Below are positions 16,411 through 27,997 of a stretch of DNA of 64,000 nt, one piece after another. A program made the position numbers and the translations under genes. Position 1 is the first letter of the stretch; each line of letters begins with the position of its first letter. The DNA is taken from assembly GCF_040958095.1 (NCBI RefSeq), contig NC_091165.1:28807378-28871377 (forward strand), read 5' to 3'. The notes under the pieces were generated by a model. That model saw only the letters and a program-made list of their open reading frames with translations. It searched no databases and was not told where the DNA came from. Source of the DNA: Procambarus clarkii (Eukaryota > Arthropoda > Malacostraca > Decapoda > Cambaridae).

Positions 16411-18757
16411 GCTACTTTTTAGCCCAAAATTGGGCTATCGCTACTTTTAGCCCAAAATTTCGCTACTTTTTACCCCAAAATTTTGCTACATTGTAGCCCA
16501 AAATTGGGCTACTTTCGCTACTTAGCCCAAAATTGGGCTACTTTCGCTACTTTTTAGCCCAAAATTTGGCTACTTTCGCAACTTTTAGCCCAAAATTGGG
16601 CTACATTCGCTACTTTTTAGCCCAAAATTTCGCTACTTTTTAGCCCCAAATTGGGCTACTTTCGCTACTTTTTAGCCCAAAATTTCGCTACTTTAGCCCA
16701 AAATTGGGCTACTTTCGCTACTTTTAGCCCAAAATTTCGCTACTTTTTAGCCCAAAATTTCGCTACTTTGTAGCCCGAAAATTGGGCTACTTTCGCTACT
16801 TTTTAGCCCAAAATTTCGTTACTTTCGATATTTTGTAGCCCAAAATTGGGCTACTTTCGCTACTTTGTAGCCCAAAATTGGGCTATTTTCGCTATTTTTA
16901 GCCCAAAATTGGGTTACTTTCGCTACTTTTTATCCCAAAATTTCGCTACTTTTAAGCCCAAAATTGGGCTACTTTTAACCCAAAATTGGGCTACTTTCGC
17001 TACTTTTTAGCGCAAAATTGAGCTAATTTCGCTACTTTTTAGCCCAAAATTTCGCTACTTTCGCTACTTTGTAGCCCCAAATTGGGCTACTTTCGCTACT
17101 TTTTAGCCCAAAATTGGGCTACTTTCGCTACTTTTAGCCCAAAATTTCGCTACTTTCGCTACTTTGTAGCCCAAAATTTCGCTACTTTAGCCCAAAATTG
17201 GGCAACTTTCGCTACTTTTAGCCCAAAATTTCGCTTCTTTGTAGCCCAAAATTTCGCTACTTTCGCTACTTTTTAGACCAAAATTGGGCTAATTTCGCTA
17301 CTTTTAACCCAAAATTTCGCTACTTTCGCTACTTTTCAGCCCAAAATTTCGCTACTTTTTAGCCCAAAATTGGGCTACTTTCACTCCTTTTAGCCCAAAA
17401 TTGGGCTACTTTCGCTACTTTTAGCCCAAGATTTCGCTACTTTCGCTACTTTTTTGCCCAAAATTTCGCTACTTTGTAGCCCAAAATTGGACTACTTTCG
17501 CTACTTTTTAGCCCAAAATTTCGCTACTTTCAGCCCAAAATTTCGCTACTTTTTAGCCCAAAATTGGGCTACTTTCGCTACTTTTAGCCCAAAATTTCCC
17601 TACTTTCGCTACTTTTCAGCCCAAAATTTCGCTATTGCTACTTTTTAGCCCAAAATTGGGCTACTTTCGCTACTTTTAGCCCAAAATTTCGCTACTTTCG
17701 CTACTTTTAGCCCAAAATTTCGCTACTTTTGCTACTTTGAAGCCCAAAATTGGGCTACTTTCGCTACTTTTTTGCCCAAAATTTCGCTACTTTCTAGCCC
17801 AAAATTGGGCTACTTTCGCTACTTTGTAGCCCAAAATTGGGCTACTTTCGCTCCTTTTAGCCCAAAATTTCGCTACTTTTTAGCCCAAAATTTCGCTACT
17901 TTTTAGCCCAAAATTTCGCTACTTTTTAGCCCAAAAATTTGCTACTTTTTACCCCCAAAATTGGGCTACTTTCGCTACTTTTAGCCCAAAATTTCGCTAC
18001 TTTTTAGCCCAAAATTGGGCTACTTTCGCTACTTTGTAGCCCAAAATTGGGCTACTTTCGCTACTTTTAGCCCAAAATTTCGCTACTTTCGCTACTTTTA
18101 GCCAAAAATTTCGCTACTTTTTAGCCCAAAATTGGGCTACTTTCGCTACTTTTAGTCCAAAATTTCGCTACTTTTTACCCCCCAAAAATTGGGCTACTTT
18201 CGCTACTTTTAGCCCAAAATGTCGCTACTTTCGCTACTTTGTAGCCCAAAATTTCGCTACTTTCGCTATTTTTAGCCCAAAATTTTCGCTACTTTTTACT
18301 ACAAAATTTCGCTACTTTTTAGACCAAAATTGGGCAACTTTCGCTACTTTTAGCCCAAAATTTCGCTACTTTCGCTATTTTTTGCCCAAAATTTCGCTAC
18401 TTTCGCTATTTTTTAGCCCAAAATTGGGTTACTTTCGCCACTTTGTAGCCCAAAATTGGGCTACTTTCGCTACTTTTTAGCCCAATATTTCGCTACTTTC
18501 GCTACTTTGTAGCCCAAAATTTCGCTACTTTTTAGCCCAAAAATTCGCTACTTTCGCTACTTTTTAGCCCAAAATTGGGCTACTTTCGCTACTTTTTAGC
18601 CCAAAATTGGGCTACTTTCGCTACTTTGTAGCCCAAAATTGGGCTACTTTCGCTACTTTGTAGCCCAAAGTTGGGCTACTTTCGCTACTTTGTAGCCCAA
18701 AATTGGGATACTTTCGCTACTTTTTAGCCCAAAATTGAGCTACTTTCGCTACTTTGT
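16411..18757 (+). repeat. Satellite 1: GCTACTTTTTAGCCCAAAA array
   Basis: About 2.35 kb of mixed short units. The longer form is GCTACTTTTTAGCCC + AAAATTGGGCTACTTTC (about 32 bp) and the shorter is GCTACTTTTTAGCCC + AAAATTTC (about 23 bp), interleaved irregularly. The longer unit contains the dyad TAGCCCAAAATTGGGCTA. Monomers differ by single bases and by T/G alternatives (TTTTTAG or TTTGTAG). It ends in a 22-bp junction before satellite 2. Its short open frames (FATF, AQN repeats) are composition effects. Confidence 0.95.
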
Positions 18758-21700
18758 AAAGTAGTTTGCAGATTAGTTTGCCGCTAGCGGCCTATCGTCC
18801 GATTTTTGGCCGCTAGCGGCGAAAAACAGTCGATTTTTGCCAGCTAGCATCGAAAATAGCGCGGTTTTCGTCCGTTAGCGGCAAAAATCGCTCGATTTTT
18901 GGCCGCTAGCGGCTTAAATTGCGCAATTTTGGGCCTTTACCTGCGAAAATCGCCCCATTTTTGGCCGCTAGCGGCAAAAATAGCCCTTTTTTTGGCCGCT
19001 AGCGGCGAAAATCGGTCGATTTTTGGAAGGTAGCGGCGAAATTTGCACGATTTTTGCCCGCCAGCTGCAAAAATCGCATGGTTTCTGGCCGCTAGCGTCG
19101 AAAATAGCGCGGTTTTCGGCCGTTAGCGGCAAAAATCGCCCGATTTTTGGCCGCTAGCGGCGAAAATCGCACGTATTTTGGCCGCTAGCGGCGAAAATCG
19201 CGCTATTTTTGGTCGGTATCGGCGAAAATCTCGATTTTTGCCCGCCAGCTGCGAAAATCGCGCGGTTTTTGGCCTGTAGCGGCGAAAATCGCGCTATTTT
19301 TGCCCGCCAGCTGCAAAAATCGCATAGTTTCTGGCCGCTAGCGGCGAAAATCGTGCGATTTTTGGCCGCTAGCGGCGAAATTTGCACCATTTTTAGCCGC
19401 TTGCGGCGAAAATCGCCCCATTTTTGGCCGCTAGCGGCGAAAATAGCCCCTTTTTTGGCCGCTAGCGGCGAAAATCGGTCGATTTTTTGGAGGTAGCGGC
19501 GAAAATCGTGCGGTTTTTGGCAGGTAGCGGCGAAAATCGCGATTTTTGCCCGCCAGCTGCAAAAATCGCATAGTTTCTGGACTCTAGCGGCGAAAATCGC
19601 GCGATTTTTGCCCGCCAGCTGCGAAAATCGCATGGTTTCTGGCCGCTAGCGTCGAAAATAGCGCGGTTTTCGGCCGTTAGCGGCAAAAATCGCCCGATTT
19701 TTGGCCGCTAGCGGCGAAAATTGCGCAATTTTTGGCCTTTACCTGCGAAAATCGCCCCATTTTTGGCCGCTAGCGGCAAAAATATCCCTTTTTTTGGCCG
19801 CTAGCGGCGAAAATCGGTCGATTTTTGGCAGGTAGCGGCGAAAATCGCGCTATTTTTGGTCGGTATCGTCGAAAATCGCGATTTTTGCCCGCCAGCTGCG
19901 AAAATCGCATGGTTTTTGGCCGCTAGCGGCGAAAATCGCGCGGTTTTTGGCCTGTAGCGGCGAAAATCGCGCTATTTTTGCCCGCCAGCTGCAAAAATTG
20001 CATAGTTTCTGGCCGCTAGCGGCGAAAATCGTGCGATTTTTGGCCGCTAGCGGCGAAATTTGCACCATTTTTAGCCGCTTGTGGCGAAAATCGCCCCATT
20101 TTTCGCCGCTAGCGGCGAAAATAGCCCCTTTTTTGGCCGCTAGCGGCGAAAATCGGTCGATTTTTTGCAGGTAGCGGCGAAAATCGCGCGGTTTTTGGCA
20201 GGTAGCGGCGAAATTCGCGTGATTTTTGCACGCCAGCTGCAAAAATCGCATGGTTTCTGGCCGCTAGCGTCGAAAATAGTGCGGTTTTCGGCCGTTAGCG
20301 GCAAAAATCGCCCGATTTTTGGGCGCTAGCGGCGAAAATCGCACGGTTTTTGGCCACAAGCGGCGAAAATCTCGCTATTTTTGGCCAGTAGCGGCGAAAA
20401 TCGCGATTTTTGCTCGCCAGCTGCGAAAATCGCATGGTTTTTGGCCGCTAGCGGCGAAAATCGCGCGGTTTTTGGCCGGTAGCGGCGAAAATCGCGCTAT
20501 TTTTGCCCGCCAGCTGCAAAAATCGCATAGTTTCTGGCCGCTAGCGGCGAAAATCGCGCGATTTTTGGCCGATAGCGGCGAAAATCGCGCTATTTTTGGC
20601 CGCCAGCTGCGAAAATCGCATGGTTTTTGGCCGCTAGCGGCGAAAATCGCACGGTTTTTGGCAGGTAGCGGCGAAATTCGCGCGATTTTTGCCCGCCAGC
20701 TGCAAAAATCGCATGGTTTCTGGCCGCTAGCGTCGAAAATAGCGCGGTTTTCGGCCGTTAGCGGCAAAAATCGCCCGATTTTTGGTCGCTAGCGGCGAAA
20801 ATCGCGATTTTTGGCCGCCAGCTGCGACAATCGCATGGTTTTTGGCCGCTAGCGGCGAAAATCGCGCTATTTTTGGTCGGTATCGTCGAAAATCGCGATT
20901 TTTGCCCGCCAGCTGCGAAAATCGCATGGTTTTTGGCCACTAGCGTCGAAAATAGCGCGGTTTTCGGCCGTTAGCGGCAAAAATCGCCCGATTTTTGGTC
21001 GCTAGCGGCAAAAATCGCGATTTTTGGCCGCCAGCTGCGACAATCGCATGGTTTTTGGCAGGTAGCGGCGAAAATCGCGCTATTTTTGGTCGGTATCGTC
21101 GAAAATCGCGATTTTTGCCCGCCAGCTGCGAAAATCGCATGGTTTTTGGCCGCTAGCGGCGAAAATCGCGCGGTTTTTGGCCTGTAGCGGCGAAAATCGC
21201 GCTATTTTTGCCCGCCAGCTGCAAAAATTGCATAGTTTCTGGCCGCTAGCGGCGAAAATCGTGCGATTTTTGGCCGCTAGCGGCGAAATTTGCACCATTT
21301 TTAGCCGCTTGCGGCGAAAATCGCCCCATTTTTCGCCGCTAGCGGCGAAAATAGCCCCTTTTTTGGCTGCTAGCGGCGAAAATCGGTCGATTTTTTGCAG
21401 GTAGCGGCGAAAATCGCGCGGTTTTTGGCAGGTAGCGGCGAAATTCGCGTGATTTTTGCACGCCAGCTGCAAAAATCGCATGGTTTCTGGCCGCTAGCGT
21501 CGAAAATAGTGCGGTTTTCGGCCGTTAGCGGCAAAAATCGCCCGATTTTTGGGCGCTAGCGGCGAAAATCGCACGGTTTTTGGCCGCAAGCGGCGAAAAT
21601 CTCGCTATTTTTGGCCAGTAGCGGCGAAAATCGCGATTTTTGCTCGCCAGCTGCGAAAATCGCATGGTTTTTGGCCGCTAGCGGCGAAAATCGCGCGGTT

Positions 21701-24291
21701 TTTGGCCGGTAGCGGCGAAAATCGCGCTATTTTTGCCCGCCAGTTGCAAAAATCGCATAGTTTCTGGCCGCTAGCGGCGAAAATCGCGCGATTTTTGGCC
21801 GATAGCGGCGAAAATCGCGATTTTTGCCTGCCAGCTGCAAAAATCGCATGGTTTCTGGCCGCTAGCGGCGAAAATCACACGGTTTTTGGCCGCTAGCGGC
21901 GAAAATCGCGCTATTTTTGGCCGCCAGCTGCGAAAATCGCATGGTTTTTGGCCGCTAGCGGCGAAAATCGCACGGTTTTTGGCCTGTAGCGGCGAAAATC
22001 GCGCTATTTTTGCCCGCCAGCTGCAAAAATTGCATAGTTTCTGGCCGCTAGCGGCGAAAATCGTGCGATTTTTGGCCGCTAGCGGCGAAATTTGCACCAT
22101 TTTTAGCCGCTTGTGGCGAAAATCGCCCCATTTTTCGCCGCTAGCGGCGAAAATAGCCCCTTTTTTGGCCGCTAGCGGCGAAAATCGGTCGATTTTTTGC
22201 AGGTAGCGGCGAAAATCGCGCGGTTTTTGGCAGGTAGCGGCGAAATTCGCGTGATTTTTGCACGCCAGCTGCAAAAATCGCATGGTTTCTGGCCGCTAGC
22301 GTCGAAAATAGTGCGGTTTTCGGCCGTTAGCGGCAAAAATCGCCCGATTTTTGGGCGCTAGCGGCGAAAATCGCACGGTTTTTGGCCACAAGCGGCGAAA
22401 ATCTCGCTATTTTTGGCCAGTAGCGGCGAAAATCGCGATTTTTGCTCGCCAGCTGCGAAAATCGCATGGTTTTTGGCCGCTAGCGGCGAAAATCGCGCGG
22501 TTTTTGGCCGGTAGCGGCGAAAATCGCGCTATTTTTACCCGCCAGCTGCAAAAATCGCATAGTTTCTGGCCGCTAGCGGCGAAAATCGCGCGATTTTTGG
22601 CCGATAGCGGCGAAAATCGCGCGATTTTTGCCTGCCAGCTGCAAAAATCGCATGGTTTCTGGCCGCTAGCGGCGAAAATCGCACGGTTTTTGGCCGCTAG
22701 CGGCGAAAATCGCGCTATTTTTGGCCGCCAGCTGCGAAAATCGCATGGTTTTTGGCCGCTAGCGGCGAAAATCGCACGGTTTTTGGCAGGTAGCGGCGAA
22801 ATTCGCGCGATTTTTGCCCGCCAGCTGCAAAAATCGCATGGTTTCTGGCCGCTAGCGTCGAAAATAGCGCGGTTTTCGGCCGTTAGCGGCAAAAATCGCC
22901 CGATTTTTGGTCGCTAGCGGCGAAAATCGCGATTTTTGGCCGCCAGCTGCGACAATCGCATGGTTTTTGGCCGCTAGCGGCGAAAATCGCGCTATTTTTG
23001 GTCGGTATCGTCGAAAATCGCGATTTTTGCCCGCCAGCTGCGAAAATCGCATGGTTTTTGGCCACTAGCGTCGAAAATAGCGCGGTTTTCGGCCGTTAGC
23101 GGCAAAAATCGCCCGATTTTTGGTCGCTAGCGGCAAAAATCGCGATTTTTGGCCGCCAGCTGCGACAATCGCATGGTTTTTGGCAGGTAGCGGCGAAAAT
23201 CGCGCTATTTTTGGTCGGTATCGTCGAAAATCGCGATTTTTGCCCGCCAGCTGCGAAAATCGCATGGTTTTTGGCCGCTAGCGGCGAAAATCGCGCGGTT
23301 TTTGGCCTGTAGCGGCGAAAATCGCGCTATTTTTGCCCGCCAGCTGCAAAAATTGCATAGTTTCTGGCCGCTAGCGGCGAAAATCGTGCGATTTTTGGCC
23401 GCTAGCGGCGAAATTTGCACCATTTTTAGCCGCTTGCGGCGAAAATCGCCCCATTTTTCGCCGCTAGCGGCGAAAATAGCCCCTTTTTTGGCTGCTAGCG
23501 GCGAAAATCGGTCGATTTTTTGCAGGTAGCGGCGAAAATCGCGCGGTTTTTGGCAGGTAGCGGCGAAATTCGCGTGATTTTTGCACGCCAGCTGCAAAAA
23601 TCGCATGGTTTCTGGCCGCTAGCGTCGAAAATAGTGCGGTTTTCGGCCGTTAGCGGCAAAAATCGCCCGATTTTTGGGCGCTAGCGGCGAAAATCGCACG
23701 GTTTTTGGCCGCAAGCGGCGAAAATCTCGCTATTTTTGGCCAGTAGCGGCGAAAATCGCGATTTTTGCTCGCCAGCTGCGAAAATCGCATGGTTTTTGGC
23801 CGCTAGCGGCGAAAATCGCGCGGTTTTTGGCCGGTAGCGGCGAAAATCGCGCTATTTTTGCCCGCCAGTTGCAAAAATCGCATAGTTTCTGGCCGCTAGC
23901 GGCGAAAATCGCGCGATTTTTGGCCGATAGCGGCGAAAATCGCGATTTTTGCCTGCCAGCTGCAAAAATCGCATGGTTTCTGGCCGCTAGCGGCGAAAAT
24001 CACACGGTTTTTGGCCGCTAGCGGCGAAAATCGCGCTATTTTTGGCCGCCAGCTGCGAAAATCGCATGGTTTTTGGCCGCTAGCGGCGAAAATCGCACGG
24101 TTTTTGGCAGGTAGCGGCGAATTTCGCGCGATTTTTGCCCGCCAGCTGCAAAAATCGCATGGTTTCTGGCCGCTAGCGTCGAAAATAGCGCGGTTTTCGG
24201 CCGTTAGCGGCAAAAATCGCCCGATTTTTGGTCGCTAGCGGCGAAAATCGCGATTTTTGGCCGCCAGCTGCGACAATCGCATGGTTTTTGG

Positions 24292-24608
24292 CCGCTAGCG
24301 GCCAAAAACCATGCGATTTTCGCAGCTGGCGGGCAAAAATCAAGCGATTTTCGCCGCTATAGGCCAGAAACTATGCGATTTTTGCAGCTGGCGGGCAAAA
24401 ATCGCGATTTTCGCCGCTACCGGCCAAAAATAGCGCGATTTTTGCCACTAACGGCCGAAAACCGCGCTATTTTTGGCCGGTAGCGGCGAAAATCGCGATT
24501 TTTGCCCGCCAGCTGCAAAAATCGCATAGTTTCTGGCCTATAGCGGCGAAAATCGCTTGATTTTTGCCCGCCAGCTGCGAAAATCGCATGGTTTTTGGCC
24601 GCTAGCGG
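24292..24608. repeat. 317-bp perfect palindrome within satellite 2
   Basis: The 146-bp left arm (24292-24437) is the exact reverse complement of the right arm (24463-24608), around a 25-bp spacer (24438-24462). The match stops abruptly at both outer ends at CCGCTAGCGG. It marks a local inversion of monomer orientation. Confidence 0.95.
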
Positions 24609-27600
24609 CGAAAATCGCGCGGTTTTTGGCAGGTAGCGGCGAAATTCGCGCGATTTTTGCCCGCCAGCTGCAAAAATCGCATGGTTTCTGGCCGCTAGCG
24701 TCGAAAATAGCGCGGTTTTCGGCCGTTAGCGGCAAAAATCGCCCGATTTTTGGCCGCTAGCGGCGAAAATCGCACGTATTTTGGCCGCTAGCGGCGAAAA
24801 TCGCGCTATTTTTGGTCGGTATCGGCGAAAATCGCGATTTTTGCCCGCCAGCTGCGAAAATCGCGCGGTTTTTGGCCTGTAGCGGCGAAAATCGCGCTAT
24901 TTTTGCCCGCCAGCTGCAAAAATCGCATAGTTTCTGGCCGCTAGCGGCGAAAATCGTGCGATTTTTGGCCGCTAGCGGCGAAATTTGCACCATTTTTAGC
25001 CGCTTGCGGCGAAAATCGCCCCATTTTTGGCCGCTAGCGGCGAAAATAGCCCCTTTTTTGGCCGCTAGCGGCGAAAATCGGTCGATTTTTTGCAGGTAGC
25101 GGCGAAAATCGCGCGGTTTTTGGCAGGTAGCGGCGAAAATCGCGGTTTTTGCCCGCCAGCTGCAAAAATCGCATAGTTTCTGGACTCTAGCGGCGAAAAT
25201 CGCGCGATTTTTGCCCGCCAGCTGCGAAAATCGCATGGGTTCTGGCCGCTAGCGTCGAAAATAGCGCGGTTTTCGGCCGTTAGCGGCAAAAATCGCCCGA
25301 TTTTTGGCCGCTAGCGGCGAAAATTGCGCAATTTTTGGCCTTTACCTGCGAAAATCGCCCCATTTTTGGCCGCTAGCGGCAAAAATAGCCCTTTTTTTGG
25401 CCGCTTGCGGCGAAAATCGGTCGATTTTTGGCAGGTAGCGGCGAAAATCGCGCTATTTTTGGTCGGTATCGTCGAAAATCGCGATTTTTGCCCGCCAGCT
25501 GCGAAAATCGCATGGTTTTTGGCCGCTAGCGGCGAAAATCGCGCGGTTTTTGGCCTGTAGCGGCGAAAATCGCGCTATTTTTGCCCGCCAGCTGCAAAAA
25601 TTGCATAGTTTCTGGCCGCTAGCGGCGAAAATCGTGCGATTTTTGGCCGCTAGAGGCGAAATTTGCACCATTTTTAGCCGCTTGTGGCGAAAATCGCCCC
25701 ATTTTTCGCCGCTAGCGGCGAAAATAGCCCCTTTTTTGGCCGCTAGCGGCGAAAATCGGTCGATTTTTTGCAGGTAGCGGCGAAAATCGCGCGGTTTTTG
25801 GCAGGTAGCGGCGAAATTCGCGTGATTTTTGCACGCCAGCTGCAAAAATCGCATGGTTTCTGGCCGCTAGCGTCGAAAATAGTGCGGTTTTCGGCCGTTA
25901 GCGGCAAAAATCGCCCGATTTTTGGGCGCTAGCGGCGAAAATCGCACGGTTTTTGGCCACAAGCGGCGAAAATCTCGCTATTTTTGGCCAGTAGCGGCGA
26001 AAATCGCGATTTTTGCTCGCCAGCTGCGAAAATCGCATGGTTTTTGGCCGCTAGCGGCGAAAATCGCGCGGTTTTTGGCCGGTAGCGGCGAAAATCGCGC
26101 TATTTTTGCCCGCCAGCTGCAAAAATCGCATAGTTTCTGGCCGCTAGCGGCGAAAATCGCGCGATTTTTGGCCGATAGCGGCGAAAATCGCGCGATTTTT
26201 GCCTGCCAGCTGCAAAAATCGCATGGTTTCTGGCCGCTAGCGGCGAAAATCGCACGGTTTTTGGCCGCTAGCGGCGAAAATCGCGCTATTTTTGGCCGCC
26301 AGCTGCGAAAATCGCATGGTTTTTGGCCGCTAGCGGCGAAAATCGCACGGTTTTTGGCAGGTAGCGGCGAAATTCGCGCGATTTTTGCCCGCCAGCTGCA
26401 AAAATCGCATGGTTTCTGGCCGCTAGCGTCGAAAATAGCGCGGTTTTCGGCCGTTAGCGGCAAAAATCGCCCGATTTTTGGTCGCTAGCGGCGAAAATCG
26501 CGATTTTTGGCCGCCAGCTGCGACAATCGCATGGTTTTTGGCCGCTAGCGGCGAAAATCGCGCTATTTTTGGTCGGTATCGTCGAAAATCGCGATTTTTG
26601 CCCGCCAGCTGCGAAAATCGCATGGTTTTTGGCCGCTAGCGGCGAAAATCGCGCGGTTTTTGGCCTGTAGCGGCGAAAATCGCGCTATTTTTGCCCGCCA
26701 GCTGCAAAAATTGCATAGTTTCTGGCCGCTAGCGGCGAAAATCGTGCGATTTTTGGCCGCTAGCGGCGAAATTTGCACCATTTTTAGCCGCTTGCGGCGA
26801 AAATCGCCCCATTTTTCGCCGCTAGCGGCGAAAATAGCCCCTTTTTTGGCTGCTAGCGGCGAAAATCGGTCGGTTTTTTGCAGGTAGCGGCGAAAATCGC
26901 GCGGTTTTTGGCAGGTAGCGGCGAAATTCGCGTGATTTTTGCACGCCAGCTGCAAAAATCGCATGGTTTCTGGCCGCTAGCGTCGAAAATAGTGCGGTTT
27001 TTGGCCGTTAGCGGCAAAAATCGCCCGATTTTTGGGCGCTAGCGGCGAAAATCGCACGGTTTTTGGCCGCAAGCGGCGAAAATCTCGCTATTTTTGGCCA
27101 GTAGCGGCGAAAATCGCGATTTTTGCTCGCCAGCTGCGAAAATCGCATGGTTTTTGGCCGCTAGCGGCGAAAATCGCGCGGTTTTTGGCCGGTAGCGGCG
27201 AAAATCGCGCTATTTTTGCCCGCCAGTTGCAAAAATCGCATAGTTTCTGGCCGCTAGCGGCGAAAATCGCGCGATTTTTGGCCGATAGCGGCGAAAATCG
27301 CGATTTTTGCCTGCCAGCTGCAAAAATCGCATGGTTTCTGGCCGCTAGCGGCGAAAATCACACGGTTTTTGGCCGCTAGCGGCGAAAATCGCGCTATTTT
27401 TGGCCGCCAGCTGCGAAAATCGCATGGTTTTTGGCCGCTAGCGGCGAAAATCGCACGGTTTTTGGCAGGTAGCGGCGAATTTCGCGCGATTTTTGCCCGC
27501 CAGCTGCAAAAATCGCATGGTTTCTGGCCGCTAGCGTCGAAAATAGCGCGGTTTTCGGCCGTTAGCGGCAAAAATCGCCCGATTTTTGGTCGCTAGCGGC

Positions 27601-27680
27601 GAAAATCGCGATTTTTGGCCGCCAGCTGCGACAATCGCATGGTTTTTGGCCGCTAGCGGCCAAAATCGCATGGTTTTTGG

Positions 27681-27997
27681 CCGCTAGCGGCCAAAAACCA
27701 TGCGATTTTCGCAGCTGGCGGGCAAAAATCAAGCGATTTTCGCCGCTATAGGCCAGAAACTATGCGATTTTTGCAGCTGGCGGGCAAAAATCGCGATTTT
27801 CGCCGCTACCGGCCAAAAATAGCGCGATTTTTGCCACTAACGGCCGAAAACCGCGCTATTTTTGGTCGGTAGCGGCGAAAATCGCGATTTTTGCCCGCCA
27901 GCTGCAAAAATCGCATAGTTTCTGGCCTATAGCGGCGAAAATCGCTTGATTTTTGCCCGCCAGCTGCGAAAATCGCATGGTTTTTGGCCGCTAGCGG
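27681..27997. repeat. Second copy of the 317-bp satellite palindrome
   Basis: Same length and organisation as 24292-24608, shifted by 3389 bp. At least one mismatch now separates the arms (GGTCGG in the right arm where the left predicts GGCCGG). The inversion therefore came before the kilobase-scale duplication of the surrounding block. Confidence 0.9.
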
